From positions 423,354-448,082 of the forward strand of contig BFEA01000540.1 of NCBI GenBank assembly GCA_003427395.1: 24,729 nt of DNA, in the 5' to 3' direction. Below are positions 10,050 through 19,411 of the stretch, piece after piece. A program made the position numbers and the translations under genes. The notes under the pieces were generated by a model. The model searched no databases, was not told the DNA's origin, and worked only from the letters and a program-made list of their open reading frames with translations. This DNA is from Chara braunii. Taxonomy: Eukaryota > Streptophyta > Charophyceae > Charales > Characeae. Each line of letters opens with the position of its first letter. The stretch's first letter is position 1.

Positions 10050-10896
10050 GAGGGCAGCTGATCTAGACCTACGCTCTCTGAATGTGAACGGCTTAGCCTC
10101 CTGCAAACCAGAGAAATAAAATGCAATCTAGGATTGATGAAGGGAGTGGTGGATAGAAACTGGCCAATTATAGTCTGCGTCCAGGAAACACACCTGATGG
10201 ATGGCCCGGAGCACAACCGCATCCACAAGATGATCTGGCCGTACAAGGCCTTCAGGGCCCACGGCCCGAAGCCCGGAAGTGTTGGGGTGGCCATCTGGGT
10301 TCCGGTTCACTGGGTGATGGACCAGGAGCGAGGGAGGTGGGTATCTGTCCTGGTTACACTAGAACTCGAAGTCGTATGTATACTGTGTATATACGCTCCC
10401 AACACAGTGAATGAGAGAAGGACCTTCTTCGAGGATATTAAAACGCAAATATCGGAAGGGGTTCCGGTCATTATAGCAGGAGATTGCAATGCTGCCCCGA
10501 ACCGATGGGAGGATAGGTGGCGGATACCCTCCCCATTCCCAGTGTATATTAAGGAGGATGAGCAGATGATAAACGATTTGTGCCTTCTCACTCAAAGTAT
10601 TCGACTCCTTCCGGAAAGTGAACCCCGATACCAGACACTATTCATGTTTACGAAAAACAAGCACTGAAAGCCAGGCGAGATCCAGAATCGACCTGATTCT
10701 CATCTCCGAAGACAGGGAAGGATCCCTGCTTCTGGCAGCAATCTTGTCTGCAAGCCCATACCAGGGACTTGATCACAAAATGTGCACGACCATTTTGTCC
10801 TTTCGAAAGAAATCCGACCGGGGACCAGGCTTTTACAAACTTAATGCATGTATCCTGCAACAGAAAACCTTTCCAAGTCATATCACAGACTGCTGA
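10050..10896 (+). pseudogene. LINE APE-like endonuclease domain, frameshifted
   Basis: LINE endonucleases nick target DNA to prime reverse transcription. The N-terminal strand LRSLNVNGL lies at about 10066. In another frame (10134-10667) come IIVCVQETHL with the catalytic Glu at 10185-10187, CIYAPNTVNERR, and VIIAGDCNAAP with its Asp at 10482-10484. A further shift to the frame ending at 10896 gives ARSRIDLILIS and, at the usual SDH site, LDHKMC. So most of the metal-binding and catalytic signatures are visible, but at least two frameshifts separate them and the SDH serine is replaced. It is followed directly by the RT part of the same polyprotein. Confidence 0.8.
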
Positions 10897-10908
10897 AAGG
10901 ATTGACAC

Positions 10909-13578
10909 ATGCAAAAGCAGCACTTCCAGCAGGCAGTCGATTGGTTTAACAACGGACTTTTTAAGCTGGGTAAGAAATCTCAAGAATATTCTAAATTGTC
11001 AGCAGCCAGAAAACATCAGCAGAAGATGAAAATTTACCAACAGTTGCAGCAACTAGAGCTCCAGGATCAGATTGATGACAACCAGAACTCACTGTTAGAA
11101 CAGTGCTCTGAGGTACAAACGCGGAGACAGCGACTCCAGACCTTTGCGACACAACGTTGGGAAGGAACACGGATAAGAGGACGACTGACAAGGTATCAAA
11201 CAGAGGGAACAATGGATAAAAAATTATTCAGCATGGCACGATTGCGCTCGCACAGAACAACTATCGAAGCACTATATGATCCACGGACTGGACACTGCGA
11301 TGTCATCACCTCCACCCCACATTGCACACAGATAGCAATATTTTTTTTCCATGACCTGTTCACCTCAAGGTGTGCCCAACAGGAGTGGAATGTGAGGGAG
11401 GAAGAAATCAGGGACTTCTTGACACCATTAGAAAGGACCCTGATAGGGCAACAAAATGCAGATTTAGTGCGCCCCCTTTCAAAGGAGAAAATTTGGAAGG
11501 CATTGATGATGATGGAAGAGGAAAAGACGTTGGGTATTGATGGGTTCCCAAAGGAGTTTTGGGAGACCTTCTGGACTCAAATGACCCCAGATTTTATGGA
11601 GTTCTATCAACATGTGTGGAAAAGAGGGACAATGGGGGAGCTGGTGGGTCAGGGAGTCCTTACCTTATTGCACAAAAGGGAGATAAGATGGATATTCGGA
11701 ACTACAAACCAATAACCTTGCTCACAGTCGTTTACAAAATGCTAGCAAAAGCCCTGACAAATCAGCGTCTCCCAGTGTTGGAGGACATCATCCATCCGAC
11801 ACAAATCAGGTTCATCATAGGATCCAGGATAACATAATACCAGTCAACGAACTGCTCAAACTTACAAGACAGGATAAACTGAATGCAGTCGTGATCTTTA
11901 TCGACTTCAAAAAGGCTTGCGACTACGTGGACTGGTTTTTCCTAGACAAATGTATGAAAAAAATGAATATAGGGCCAATTTTCCGGCACTGGACCGAAAT
12001 ACTCCATCACAACGTAACTACATGCGTCCAAGTCAATGGAAGGATAGCACCGGCTTTCCCGCTGCAAAGGTCGGTTCGCCAGGGAGACCCTTTGGCACCT
12101 TTCCTGTTTGTAATTGTAATGGAGGCATTGGCAGCGAATTTCCGTGCTAAGAAGGACCTGAGGAAACTGCAGATTTTAGCCATCCCTGAAGAAGCAATCC
12201 TGATTTGTTCAATGTTTGCAGATGACCTGACACAACAAACATGAAAGAGATCAGGCGATTATTCAACCGGTTCACAACTGTCTCAGACATGACCGTTAAC
12301 TAGGGGAACAAAACTTTGGGGTGGTGGATCCACCATCAAGGGGTACGCCCCCCCGAACTCCCACGGGTCAAATGGCTCCCAGAAACGGCGTCGGTTAGGG
12401 TGTTTGGAATCATGCTAACGGCAGTAGGCAAGCCTGCATCAAACGATGAATGGATTCTACAACCCGCTCTACAGAAGCTGGCCCTCTGGAAAGACCGTCA
12501 CACCTTCCTTATAAACAGGGCACAGGCGATTAATAGTGTGATACTGGTGGCCCTCTGGTACAAGTCTGCAATCTGGGCCCTTAGTAAGGAGGCTCTACGA
12601 TCGCTAAAGCGGCAGTTACCAACCCTGCTATGGAGAGGCAACGAAGAACTCCCGAACGTGATTAGCAGAGTAGCCTGGTAATCGGTGATCCAACACAAAG
12701 ACAAAGGGGGTCTGGGGATCCTAAACCCGGACACCCAGATCAAGACATTAACAATCCATTGGATCCGAAAACTACTCTTCACGCAACATCTCCCTAGAAT
12801 GCCCTTGCATTGGAACAAATAGCTAGACTCGCCCCTCAGGCACCACATGGGGTCAGAAGACCTTTACTGGACAGTGTCACGGCCTCGTCGGAACGGGCGA
12901 GCCCCGTACAGGTCACAACCCGCTCGGACTTGGTTAAGGATGACTTCTGGACCCGGGTGTTGAAAACTTGGCGCCAACTTCCGCTACCTGACAAACCCCC
13001 ACCAACCAGCTGGGAAGAGGTGGCGCGCCAACCCATTTTTGGGAACAGAAGCATCACAGACCGGTTCAGTAGAGTGTACTGCAGCTCAAACACACCATGT
13101 AACAACTGGGTCAAGAAAGGTATAACTAGAATAAAGGATATATGAGACTCCAATGCAGGGGACTCGAAAATGGCACAGCAGCTAAGGATCACACTAAAGA
13201 ATTGTCACAAAGTGGAAGAACACATTGAGACCTTGATCTTTTCTATTCCCCTAGACTGGGTCCGCATCATGCACAAAGGGCCACGCCTGGTAGAAGGGGA
13301 CCGGGTAGCAGCCCCAGACGATCCGGAGAGTGTAGGCAACGTGGTGGAGGTGAGAGCGAATGAAACCCTGACCAACCTCTTTTACATCGGTAAGGACAAT
13401 GTGCTCACCCGTTATACCCCGAACGTTATGAGATAGTGGAGAAACTCTTACCTGCACAGAATCCGTGTGCTGCAGGATAAAGATGCGCGGATCGTATATC
13501 AACCGAACACCTCTGTGGCCGAGCTTCCCTTCGATCCCGAGGAATGGCAGTGGTCCCCATTACGAAAACACAGGTAGA
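10909..13578 (+). pseudogene. LINE reverse transcriptase and C-terminal region, broken
   Basis: The linker (10909-11450) is Gln- and Lys-rich and probably helical. RT begins at KTLGIDGFPKEFWETFW (frame 10909-11715), shifts frame to RNYKPITLLTVVYKMLAKAL (11559-11837), and shifts again to IFIDFKKACDYVDW, RQGDPLAPFLFVIVMEAL and FADDL (11891-12244). Catalytic aspartates are present in FIDF and FADD (12215-12226). After another shift, the post-RT part (12316-12681) ends in a TAA at VAW, where the related fragment has Asp. The C-terminal parts 12810-13145 (SWEEVARQPIFGN) and 13170-13436 plus the tail to about 13578 resemble the conserved end of plant LINE ORF2. The domain set is complete but the reading frame is not, so no active protein is expected. 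Confidence 0.8.
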
Positions 13579-13616
13579 AAGTAATGGGACGCTGGACCCG
13601 GTTTCCAGCACCTGTG
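13569..13616 (+). other. Compound hairpin at the start of the LINE 3' UTR (motif copy 1)
   Basis: The outer stem is CACAGGT (13569-13575) with ACCTGTG (13610-13616). The inner stem is GCTGGA (13591-13596) with TCCAGC (13604-13609), leaving a 7-base loop. It straddles the end of the coding region. LINE 3' UTR stem-loops are known RT recognition sites in some families; that role here is inferred. Confidence 0.65.
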
Positions 13617-13652
13617 TTCTTCCGCTACTCATCTCATGTTTTTAAGAGGGAT

Positions 13653-13670
13653 GCTGGATCGGTTCCCAGC
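13653..13670 (+). other. LINE 3' UTR hairpin, motif copy 2
   Basis: A second copy of the GGGAYGCTGGAYC motif, with stem GCTGG (13653-13657) and CCAGC (13666-13670). It is the most diverged of the three copies. Confidence 0.55.
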
Positions 13671-13864
13671 AGGTGGTAGACATGCAATGGGATGGAGCGG
13701 TAGGTAGGGCGTGGGTGGAACCAGGGTGTAGCAGCAGGTATTTTGGCGCCTGTTTCAGGGTGAAGAGGTTCCCCCCCCCTGGACCCCAGGGTAATCAATG
13801 CTGGCAGGAATATTCCACAGTTCTGTTTTTCTGATAAGGCTTGAATTTTACCCATGTAAGGGAC

Positions 13865-13883
13865 GCTGGACCCGTATTCCAGC
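13865..13883 (+). other. LINE 3' UTR hairpin, motif copy 3
   Basis: A third copy, with stem GCTGGA (13865-13870) and TCCAGC (13878-13883) around a 7-base loop. It is preceded by GGGAC as in copy 1 and followed by AGGTG as in copy 2. Confidence 0.6.
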
Positions 13884-13923
13884 AGGTGCTCCTCCCCACC
13901 AATAGATGGAGCCCCCCCCGAGT

Positions 13924-13959
13924 TGTTAGCGGTGTCTGCTCTTATCAGCACCGCTAACA
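13924..13959 (+). other. Strong terminal hairpin of the LINE
   Basis: Perfect 11 bp inverted repeat TGTTAGCGGTG (13924-13934) and CACCGCTAACA (13949-13959). A further CTG/CAG pairing inside the loop is possible with one bulged T. It lies 3 bases before the point where host LTR homology resumes, so it caps the 3' end of the inserted LINE. Confidence 0.75.
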
Positions 13960-13962
13960 CTG

Positions 13963-14535
13963 ACGGGGGCGTGTTGTTTAAAATATATATATATATATAT
14001 ATATCGGTTTGCTTCCCGGTCGTTCATTTTGCCATATAATGATCTGACTGTGCTCCCCTGGTCCGCGGTGTATGCCACGTGGAAGCCTCTGTTTAATTGT
14101 CAGTGGTATCGGCTAGGAAACTCGTGTTCCTGGTGGAGGTTGGTGCTGGCACTGTTGGGGTACGAAAGGTCCATCTGGTTTCCAGATCTGTCCCGCAACG
14201 TGAGGGCTTTCCAACGAACTTTCGGACCTAGGTACCTTCGCTCCTGCCCCTATTAGACGACAAGGAATCGAGCTGATGGGACAGGCTCTACGGATCCGAC
14301 TTGGATGCCTAGGGTGCCCCTTGGCCTCTTGCCCCCGTCCCCCCCCCCCCTCGGCCCCCCCGGACGACGAAAAAGGCAGCGTGAAACTAACGAAAGAAAA
14401 GCAATCAATATATTATCTCTTGTTTTTAGTATAGTCCTTGTGAAAGTTAAAAAGTTGTATTGGTATTCTTTTGTCGATGCCCCCCCCTTCTGCGGCTGTC
14501 TATATTTTGAATTTTGCGGCTACCCCGGCCGGTCA
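13963..14535 (+). mobile_element. LTR-like sequence, plus orientation, right part (after LINE)
   Basis: It resumes the alignment with the reverse complement of about 20125-19412. Shared blocks include GATCTGACTGTGCT/GATTTGATGGTGCT with CC.TGGTC (14041), GGAAGCCTCTGTTTAA/GAGGCCCCAGTTTAA (14081), ACTCGTGTTCCTG (14120), GGGGTACGAA.GGT (14157) and TTTCGGACCT/TTCCGGACCT (14219). An AT microsatellite (13980-14004) has expanded within it. The 3' end is placed where a degenerate primer-binding site would start; that boundary is approximate. Confidence 0.65.
13980..14004. repeat. AT dinucleotide microsatellite
   Basis: An uninterrupted (AT)n tract of about 24 bases inside the LTR-like sequence, absent from the minus-strand relative. 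Confidence 0.95.
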
Positions 14536-14995
14536 GAGTTGGTAGTCCCATATTATATCGTTGAGGCAGAAGAAGAGGTGATTTTGATCGACAACCGGTC
14601 GGTCTTGGAGCCGCCATCATCCTACCCGCGTCCCACTGCCCTGAGGTTACTCAAGATGAGTTAGCATAGGCGTCAGCCATCGCTAGAGACTCAAGTTAGT
14701 TGGGGAGGACTAGAGGAAGAAGTGGTACAACCTCCCCTAGCGAGAACAATATCGAATGTTGTACCAGGCGAACGCGCCTCTCCTATTGTTGGGCCTTTGT
14801 CGTGGGCGCGATTTTTTGCGGACGAGCCCCTTCCTAACATCGATTAATTCTCGCACAAGGGTGACCTAGGGAGGACACTCTTACTGTTTGCCTGCCAAAA
14901 CTCAATCTCGATGAAGTTGGCCCAGCAGCAGCCGCAAGAGGAGGAGCTTCCCGGGTTGTGCATCCCGCACACACTTCCCCCTTCGTCGCAAGATC
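14536..14995 (+). other. Probable leader of the plus-strand Ty3/gypsy element
   Basis: By position this is what follows the LTR. TGGTAG (14540-14545) aligns with the start of the primer-binding site in the minus-strand relative but is too degenerate to call alone. The frame that ends at the TAG 14662-14664 can be read onward with a TAA at 14827 to the TGA at 15061, giving a Pro/Gln/Ser/Glu-rich stretch such as a gag N-terminus could have. I recognise no domain. Similarity to the minus-strand leader beyond about 14545 is weak. Confidence 0.35.
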
Positions 14996-16663
14996 ATCTC
15001 ACTCCCGCGGCGCATCGTAGTATGTCTGCGCCTGATTCAATGTCTTCGAGGCGTACTCAATGACGTGTTCTCTTCCATGTGTTCCTTGGTGAGTCAACAC
15101 CGCTGATATCGCCTGCTGCTGCCAATCTTTGTGCAGAGCGTACGACTTTGTTCGATCCGTACGCGTCAGGACCGACGTGGTTTGTTAGGGCCTTCTTGAG
15201 CGCTTGGAAAGTCGCCTCGCATTTCGGTGTCCAGATCAGTTCCTCATTTTTTTTCAAAAGATTTGTCAGAGGCTTTGCGACACATGCGAAGCCCTAAATG
15301 AACCATCAATAGTAGGAGGCGAACCCAAGAAAGGCTCACACTTGAGTCAATGTGACCAGAACCGGGGCCTCTCGTACTGCTGCCACATTCCAGAGATATG
15401 ACTTTAGACCTTCAACGGTCACGATGTACCTCAAGAAGGAAATTTTGGATAGAAAGAACTCACTTTTCTCCAATGCCACCTTGAACCCAGTGTCTTTTAG
15501 CGCATGCAAGACCCACTTAACATGTTCCACATAATACTCGTATGTTTTGGAAAAAAACAAGATATCGTTTATATACATAATGACACATAAATTAATCAGG
15601 GATTGGGTCAGTCAGGTCTTGTTAACGAACTCGGCGAAGTCCATATTCATTGCCCATTGGAAGGTGTCGGGAGCGTTACATATTCTCATGAGGCACCGGA
15701 TCCATTGCCACGTGCCTTCGAACAAGACGAAAGTCATTTTAGGTTTGTCCTCCGGTCTGACGCCGACATGGTGAAAATCATGTCGGATATCGAAATCCGA
15801 GAAGACCTGGGCGGATCCGATAGCATCCAGGAGATTGTCAATATGGGCGAATGGATAAACATTTTTTCTTTTCGTAATAGCGTTTAATTTTCGATAATCG
15901 ATGCAAATACGGACGACTTCGTCCCGGTTTGGAACAAGGACCACTGGGAACGACCAGGGCCCAGGGACGGTTCTACCCACCCGAGGTGCTCAAGCTCCCG
16001 TACTCGGTCCAGCGCCATCTGTCGTTCTTTCAACGAGTACGGTCGGCAATGAATCGGCGCATGGTCCCCGGTATCAATGGCATGCTCTATGAGTTGTTTC
16101 AGGCCTATGTCATGGTTCTGGATACTAACCGCCTCGGGGTATGCCTGTAGCGCCGTAACAAGAAGACGTCGGTACTCGTGGGGTACATGAGCAGGTAATT
16201 GGATATCAATGGTCCCTACCAGGAGGGAAACCGTCAAAATAGCAGTAGGTAATTTAGCAGTCTCCTTGGGGGAAGCTCCGAATAGCGAACTGTCAGTTTT
16301 CATATAGAGTACCAGCGCTATAAGCTGGTTGTCCGTCTGGTTCCATTTCCGCCTCGTCCTCGGTGTCAATGGTCTCGTCAGCAGAGGGTTCGATCGAGAA
16401 GGCCCCTTGAGTTCTGTCGGTCCCCATTTTTGCGAGGGGGGGCGTGGCTGAAACGCTACCCCTTCTCTCAAAAGCAAGACGACCTTGACGTTCGTAAATA
16501 GGGGTCGCGGAGGCCTAAATGACAAATCACAGAGGCCCCTTAGTTCGGTGAACCGCTCCGGAAGGGGGTCCATGTTGAGATAAAGGAACGAAAGGGGTTC
16601 CGAGAGATCAGTTATACGTGAAACTCGTAGCAGAGGTTCCCCTCGAATGGTGGAGGACAGCAT
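14996..16663 (-). pseudogene. Ty3/gypsy pol: reverse transcriptase and RNase H start, broken
   Basis: Reading right to left, the pre-RT and RT entry (HDIGLKQLIEHAIDTGDHAP, PYSLKERQ, LEHLGWVEPS) lies in 16663-15884. A frameshift near 15965 leads to FPVVLVPNRDEVVRICIDYR, KLNAITKRK, YPFAHIDNLLDAIGSAQVFS and FDIR. The same frame runs on through a TGA at 15612-15614 to the catalytic box, MYINDILFFS: the YxDD motif is YIND, so one metal-binding Asp is lost. Still in frame, with stops at 15336 (TGA), 15306 (TGA) and 15294 (TAG), come AFLGFASYY and PLTNLLKKNEELIWTPKCEA, the connection to RNase H. Another shift gives REHVIEYASKTLNQAQTYYD, the RNase H strand, ending near 14996. The rest of RNase H and integrase are missing. 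Dead by several independent lesions; family call is secure. Confidence 0.85.
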
Positions 16664-16859
16664 CTGGGACTAGCTAGATTTGCTCGGGAGAGCACCTCGG
16701 GACTGGTGTGGATTAGATTGCCCAAACCGATCTTATCGGTTGGGTTCATCCAGCCCTTCAGGTTCCGGTGAGGCTATTTCCCCATTAATCGACAACCGCC
16801 GGATCATCTTAACCTGCGGACTTTGGTAGAAATATGAGGGACTGGCTTCTCGCGCACGA

Positions 16860-17260
16860 GCACCGCCACCTGCATCAGTATCGTTTGAGATTTGGGTTGT
16901 GCTGAGATCAACACAACTTTCGAATTGTCAAAGTGCGTTCGCGTGCCAACCGCCGCTTGCCATGGGATCTCCAACAGCACATCATAAGCCTACACATCAA
17001 GAGTAATTGCAGCACACAGGCAATTAACACCACCGACCCGTATCGGCATGTTTGTGATTCTTCCCTTACAATGAATGCTATCTTTCATAGCAGACATATA
17101 CAGCTCGTCTGGTCGAAGGGGTTTAACTTTGCCTTCTCGGCCTGGGCATTTCATGATCTCCCAAGAAAGGGCCACGACTGATGACCGGATTCAATGATGG
17201 CCGACGATGGGCTCCCCCAAACCTCGCAGTCCCACTCAACACTTTTCCAAGTAATCGGTT
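16860..17260 (-). pseudogene. Ty3/gypsy aspartic protease domain, broken
   Basis: Between gag and RT the minus strand reads VWGSPSSAIIESGH and, after a frameshift near 17170, an open frame to 16990 with RITNMPIRVGGVNCLCAAI followed by LDV, a stop, then AYDVLLEIPWQAAVGTRTHFDNSK. This is the retropepsin-like layout of gypsy elements. The catalytic D-S/T-G is E-S-G here (codons complementary to 17184-17192), which would abolish activity. It acts on the Gag-Pol polyprotein in the intact family. Confidence 0.7.
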
Positions 17261-17399
17261 AGGCCCGGAGGAAGAACTCAGGTTCCTCCATTGGTGGATC
17301 AGTGGCGTGGATCACTCCGATGTGCGCCACTTCAGGAGGTCACGAAGTTGATGGTTGCACCTTCTTATCGGTTATCGGCTATGAATCCCCCTCAGTGGC

Positions 17400-17760
17400 G
17401 GCCATGCACGACCAAGGCCGTGACCCCGCCGCCATGAAAAAAATAAATAAATAAAAATTCTGGGAAAAAATATGTTATGCAGAAAAATAAATTGAACAAC
17501 TTTTGCCTGGTGGTCATATCCAAAAACTTTACTAAATTTGAAATAAAAAACACATGTTTTAAAAATTTTATTAAAAAAAAAAAAAAAGTTTTTTTCCTCA
17601 GGAATATTAGTTCTTAAATTTTTTAAATTCAAAGACGAAGTAAAAAAAAAAAAAAAAACGAATTGCGCAATGTAGGTCTCGAAAAGATCTACAATATCAT
17701 TGTTTTTATTTATTTTCTTAGAATGTTTTTAACTAAAAAAAAAATTATGAAAGTCGAGGC
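17400..17760. other. AT-rich insertion between gag and protease
   Basis: About 360 bases of strikingly A/T-rich DNA with A runs at 17571-17586 and 17642-17658 and T-rich stretches, unlike the GC-balanced coding sequence on both sides. Flanking bases GGCGGCCATGCACGACCAAGG (near 17396) are not obviously part of the pol frame either. It carries no gene. It could be a small non-autonomous insertion; no terminal repeats or target duplication were found. Confidence 0.5.
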
Positions 17761-17761
17761 C

Positions 17762-19210
17762 TCACCCAACCTCGGCCGGAAGGGCGGCATCCGTGATCAC
17801 GACCGCCCGCCGAGTTTGACCCTGCAGCTGCTGCCACAGGTGATACATAGGTTGTGAGCTTTCCACCACTAGTTTCTTGCCTTTTCGGTTTTCTTCGAGT
17901 CGTCGTCGATTCTTTAGGCATCGCTCAATCAACTTTTCATTAGCCGTTTCCGAAATCGTTAATAAGTATGAAATAGGCACCGAGATCCGAAGACCTAGGG
18001 CCTTCATCACGTCCAAGACGTCAATCTGACCATCTTTGTACTTAGGCCCCAGCACTGTGTGGTCCTCGAATCCTGGTCTCAAGGGTACACAGTCACTTTC
18101 CTCGACAATCCGTTGGACGTGACGTATCACCCCAATGGTCCCGGGCTCAAGCATGGCCGCATCCATATATTTGTCAGACCTGATTTTTGCAAACGTGTGA
18201 GCCACAACCTTTATTGTCCCGGTATTGAGGATGGCAACCACCCTTGCCTGACCAGCAGCAATTGGTGCCGCTAATGGGATCACGGAGACCTCGGCCTGTC
18301 CTAATTGAGTCCAAGGTTTCGAACAATCCTTAATGAGGTAGCCCGGCTGATTGAAGTTATAGCACAACATAGGTTGAGTGGTCGTGGCTGCTAGGGCCGA
18401 CCTGGTCACCATAGTTTCGGATGCCATAACCCTGTTGTCTTTGTGCCGGAGTGGCAGCTCTCTGCCTCTGCGATACCTGAACGAACTCGCGACGACAGTT
18501 ACGAGTTTTGCGACAACTTCCTTCATTGTGTTTTCTTCCGCTTTAGAGTTTCCACTCCCTGGGTTAGGGCGTTTGGAGGTCGAGGAAGAAGAAGGTGCCC
18601 CATTATTCCGGCCCTTCCTCGGCGGTCCTCGTTTAAAGTGGTCTTTGAACATTTTGGTCGCAGCTGAATAACTATGGCAACGGACACCCGTGGGGTCGTC
18701 ATCATCCGACTCGGAATCTAAACCCACGTCATAATTTTCCTTTTCGTATTTGAAAGCGTATTGAATTAGTTCTTGCATGTTATGTTCAATTGGGTTACAC
18801 TTCTTACGGATTGTTTTTCGTAACCGAGAGTCATCCAGGCCTCGGACGAAGTATGTCTGCATCATCTTTTCGTCGACTCCGGAGCGTTCGGCCAGGTAGG
18901 TAAACCTCTCTACATACTGGGCAAGGGTCTCGTGGGGTTGTTGCGTACATCTTTGATCAAGCGCAGACATTACCCGAGCGCTATGTGATCGAAGCATTCA
19001 AGAAAATCTTTTGGAAGCTCCGCCAGTCATTATAAAGATTATGCTTGTACCACTCAAATGCAGTACCTGCCAATCGCCCATGAGTGCGCTCCTTGAGCAA
19101 CTGGTTAGACCATCCCTGAGCTTTTAGGGCGGCCAGCCAGATGCATGGATCAGTTTCTTCTTCAGCGACGATGGGGACTTACGAAGGCGGAGGGACCAGG
19201 TGCGGAAGAT
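17762..19210 (-). pseudogene. Ty3/gypsy gag with degraded zinc knuckle
   Basis: The N-terminal part reads GTAFEWYKHNLYNDWRSFQK (about 19070-19010), the typical start of the retrotransposon gag domain. A one-base shift near 18995 leads into a 411-codon open frame (18997-17762) with LAQYVERFTYLAERSGVDEK, YFVRGLDDSRLRKTIRKK and an acidic DSESDDDD patch. A basic Arg/Lys/Ser-rich region precedes the CCHC zinc knuckle, which reads CYNFNQPGYLIKDC: the second Cys is Phe and the His is Tyr, so two of four zinc ligands are gone. The C-terminal part (LGLRISVPISYLLTIS, ANEKLIERCLKNRR) leads toward protease. Gag forms the particle that packages element RNA. Inactive as written. Confidence 0.8.
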
Positions 19211-19393
19211 TGTTGGTTACAATGACTAGGCCTGCATGATTGGCCACCCCATGCTCTGGCTTTGCCATAGCTCGAGGTCGGCCTTAAAGTCGGCCCTGCA
19301 CTGGGTTGTGATTAGTGTTGGTCGATCGTCAACGCCTAGGTGCCAATCTTATGAACCTACCTTGTTAAGGGAACCCCGGAGCTTAAATGAATC

Positions 19394-19406
19394 AGCTATA
19401 ATACCA
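19394..19406 (-). other. Putative tRNA-iMet primer-binding site
   Basis: The minus strand reads TGGTATTATAGCT, matching 11 of 13 bases of the TGGTATCAGAGCT complement of plant initiator tRNA-Met, the usual primer of plant LTR retrotransposons. It lies a few bases inside a possible CA-ended LTR (GGGCA then TGAGGT) and upstream of gag, as expected. Confidence 0.6.
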
Positions 19407-19411
19407 ACCTC

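Larger units (their letters stand above)
9822..13962 (+). mobile_element. Nearly full-length LINE (APE endonuclease + RT) inserted in an LTR
   Basis: Its extent is set by the interruption of LTR homology on both sides. The order is 5' leader (9822-10050), APE-type endonuclease (about 10050-10890), linker and RT (10909-12330), post-RT region with the same motifs as the LINE fragment at 7.4-8.2 kb, C-terminal domain to about 13578, and a hairpin-rich 3' UTR to 13962. Several frameshifts and stops interrupt the single polyprotein. No poly(A) tail and no clear target-site duplication were found. The CTs and ATs flanking it belong to the host LTR. Confidence 0.8.
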
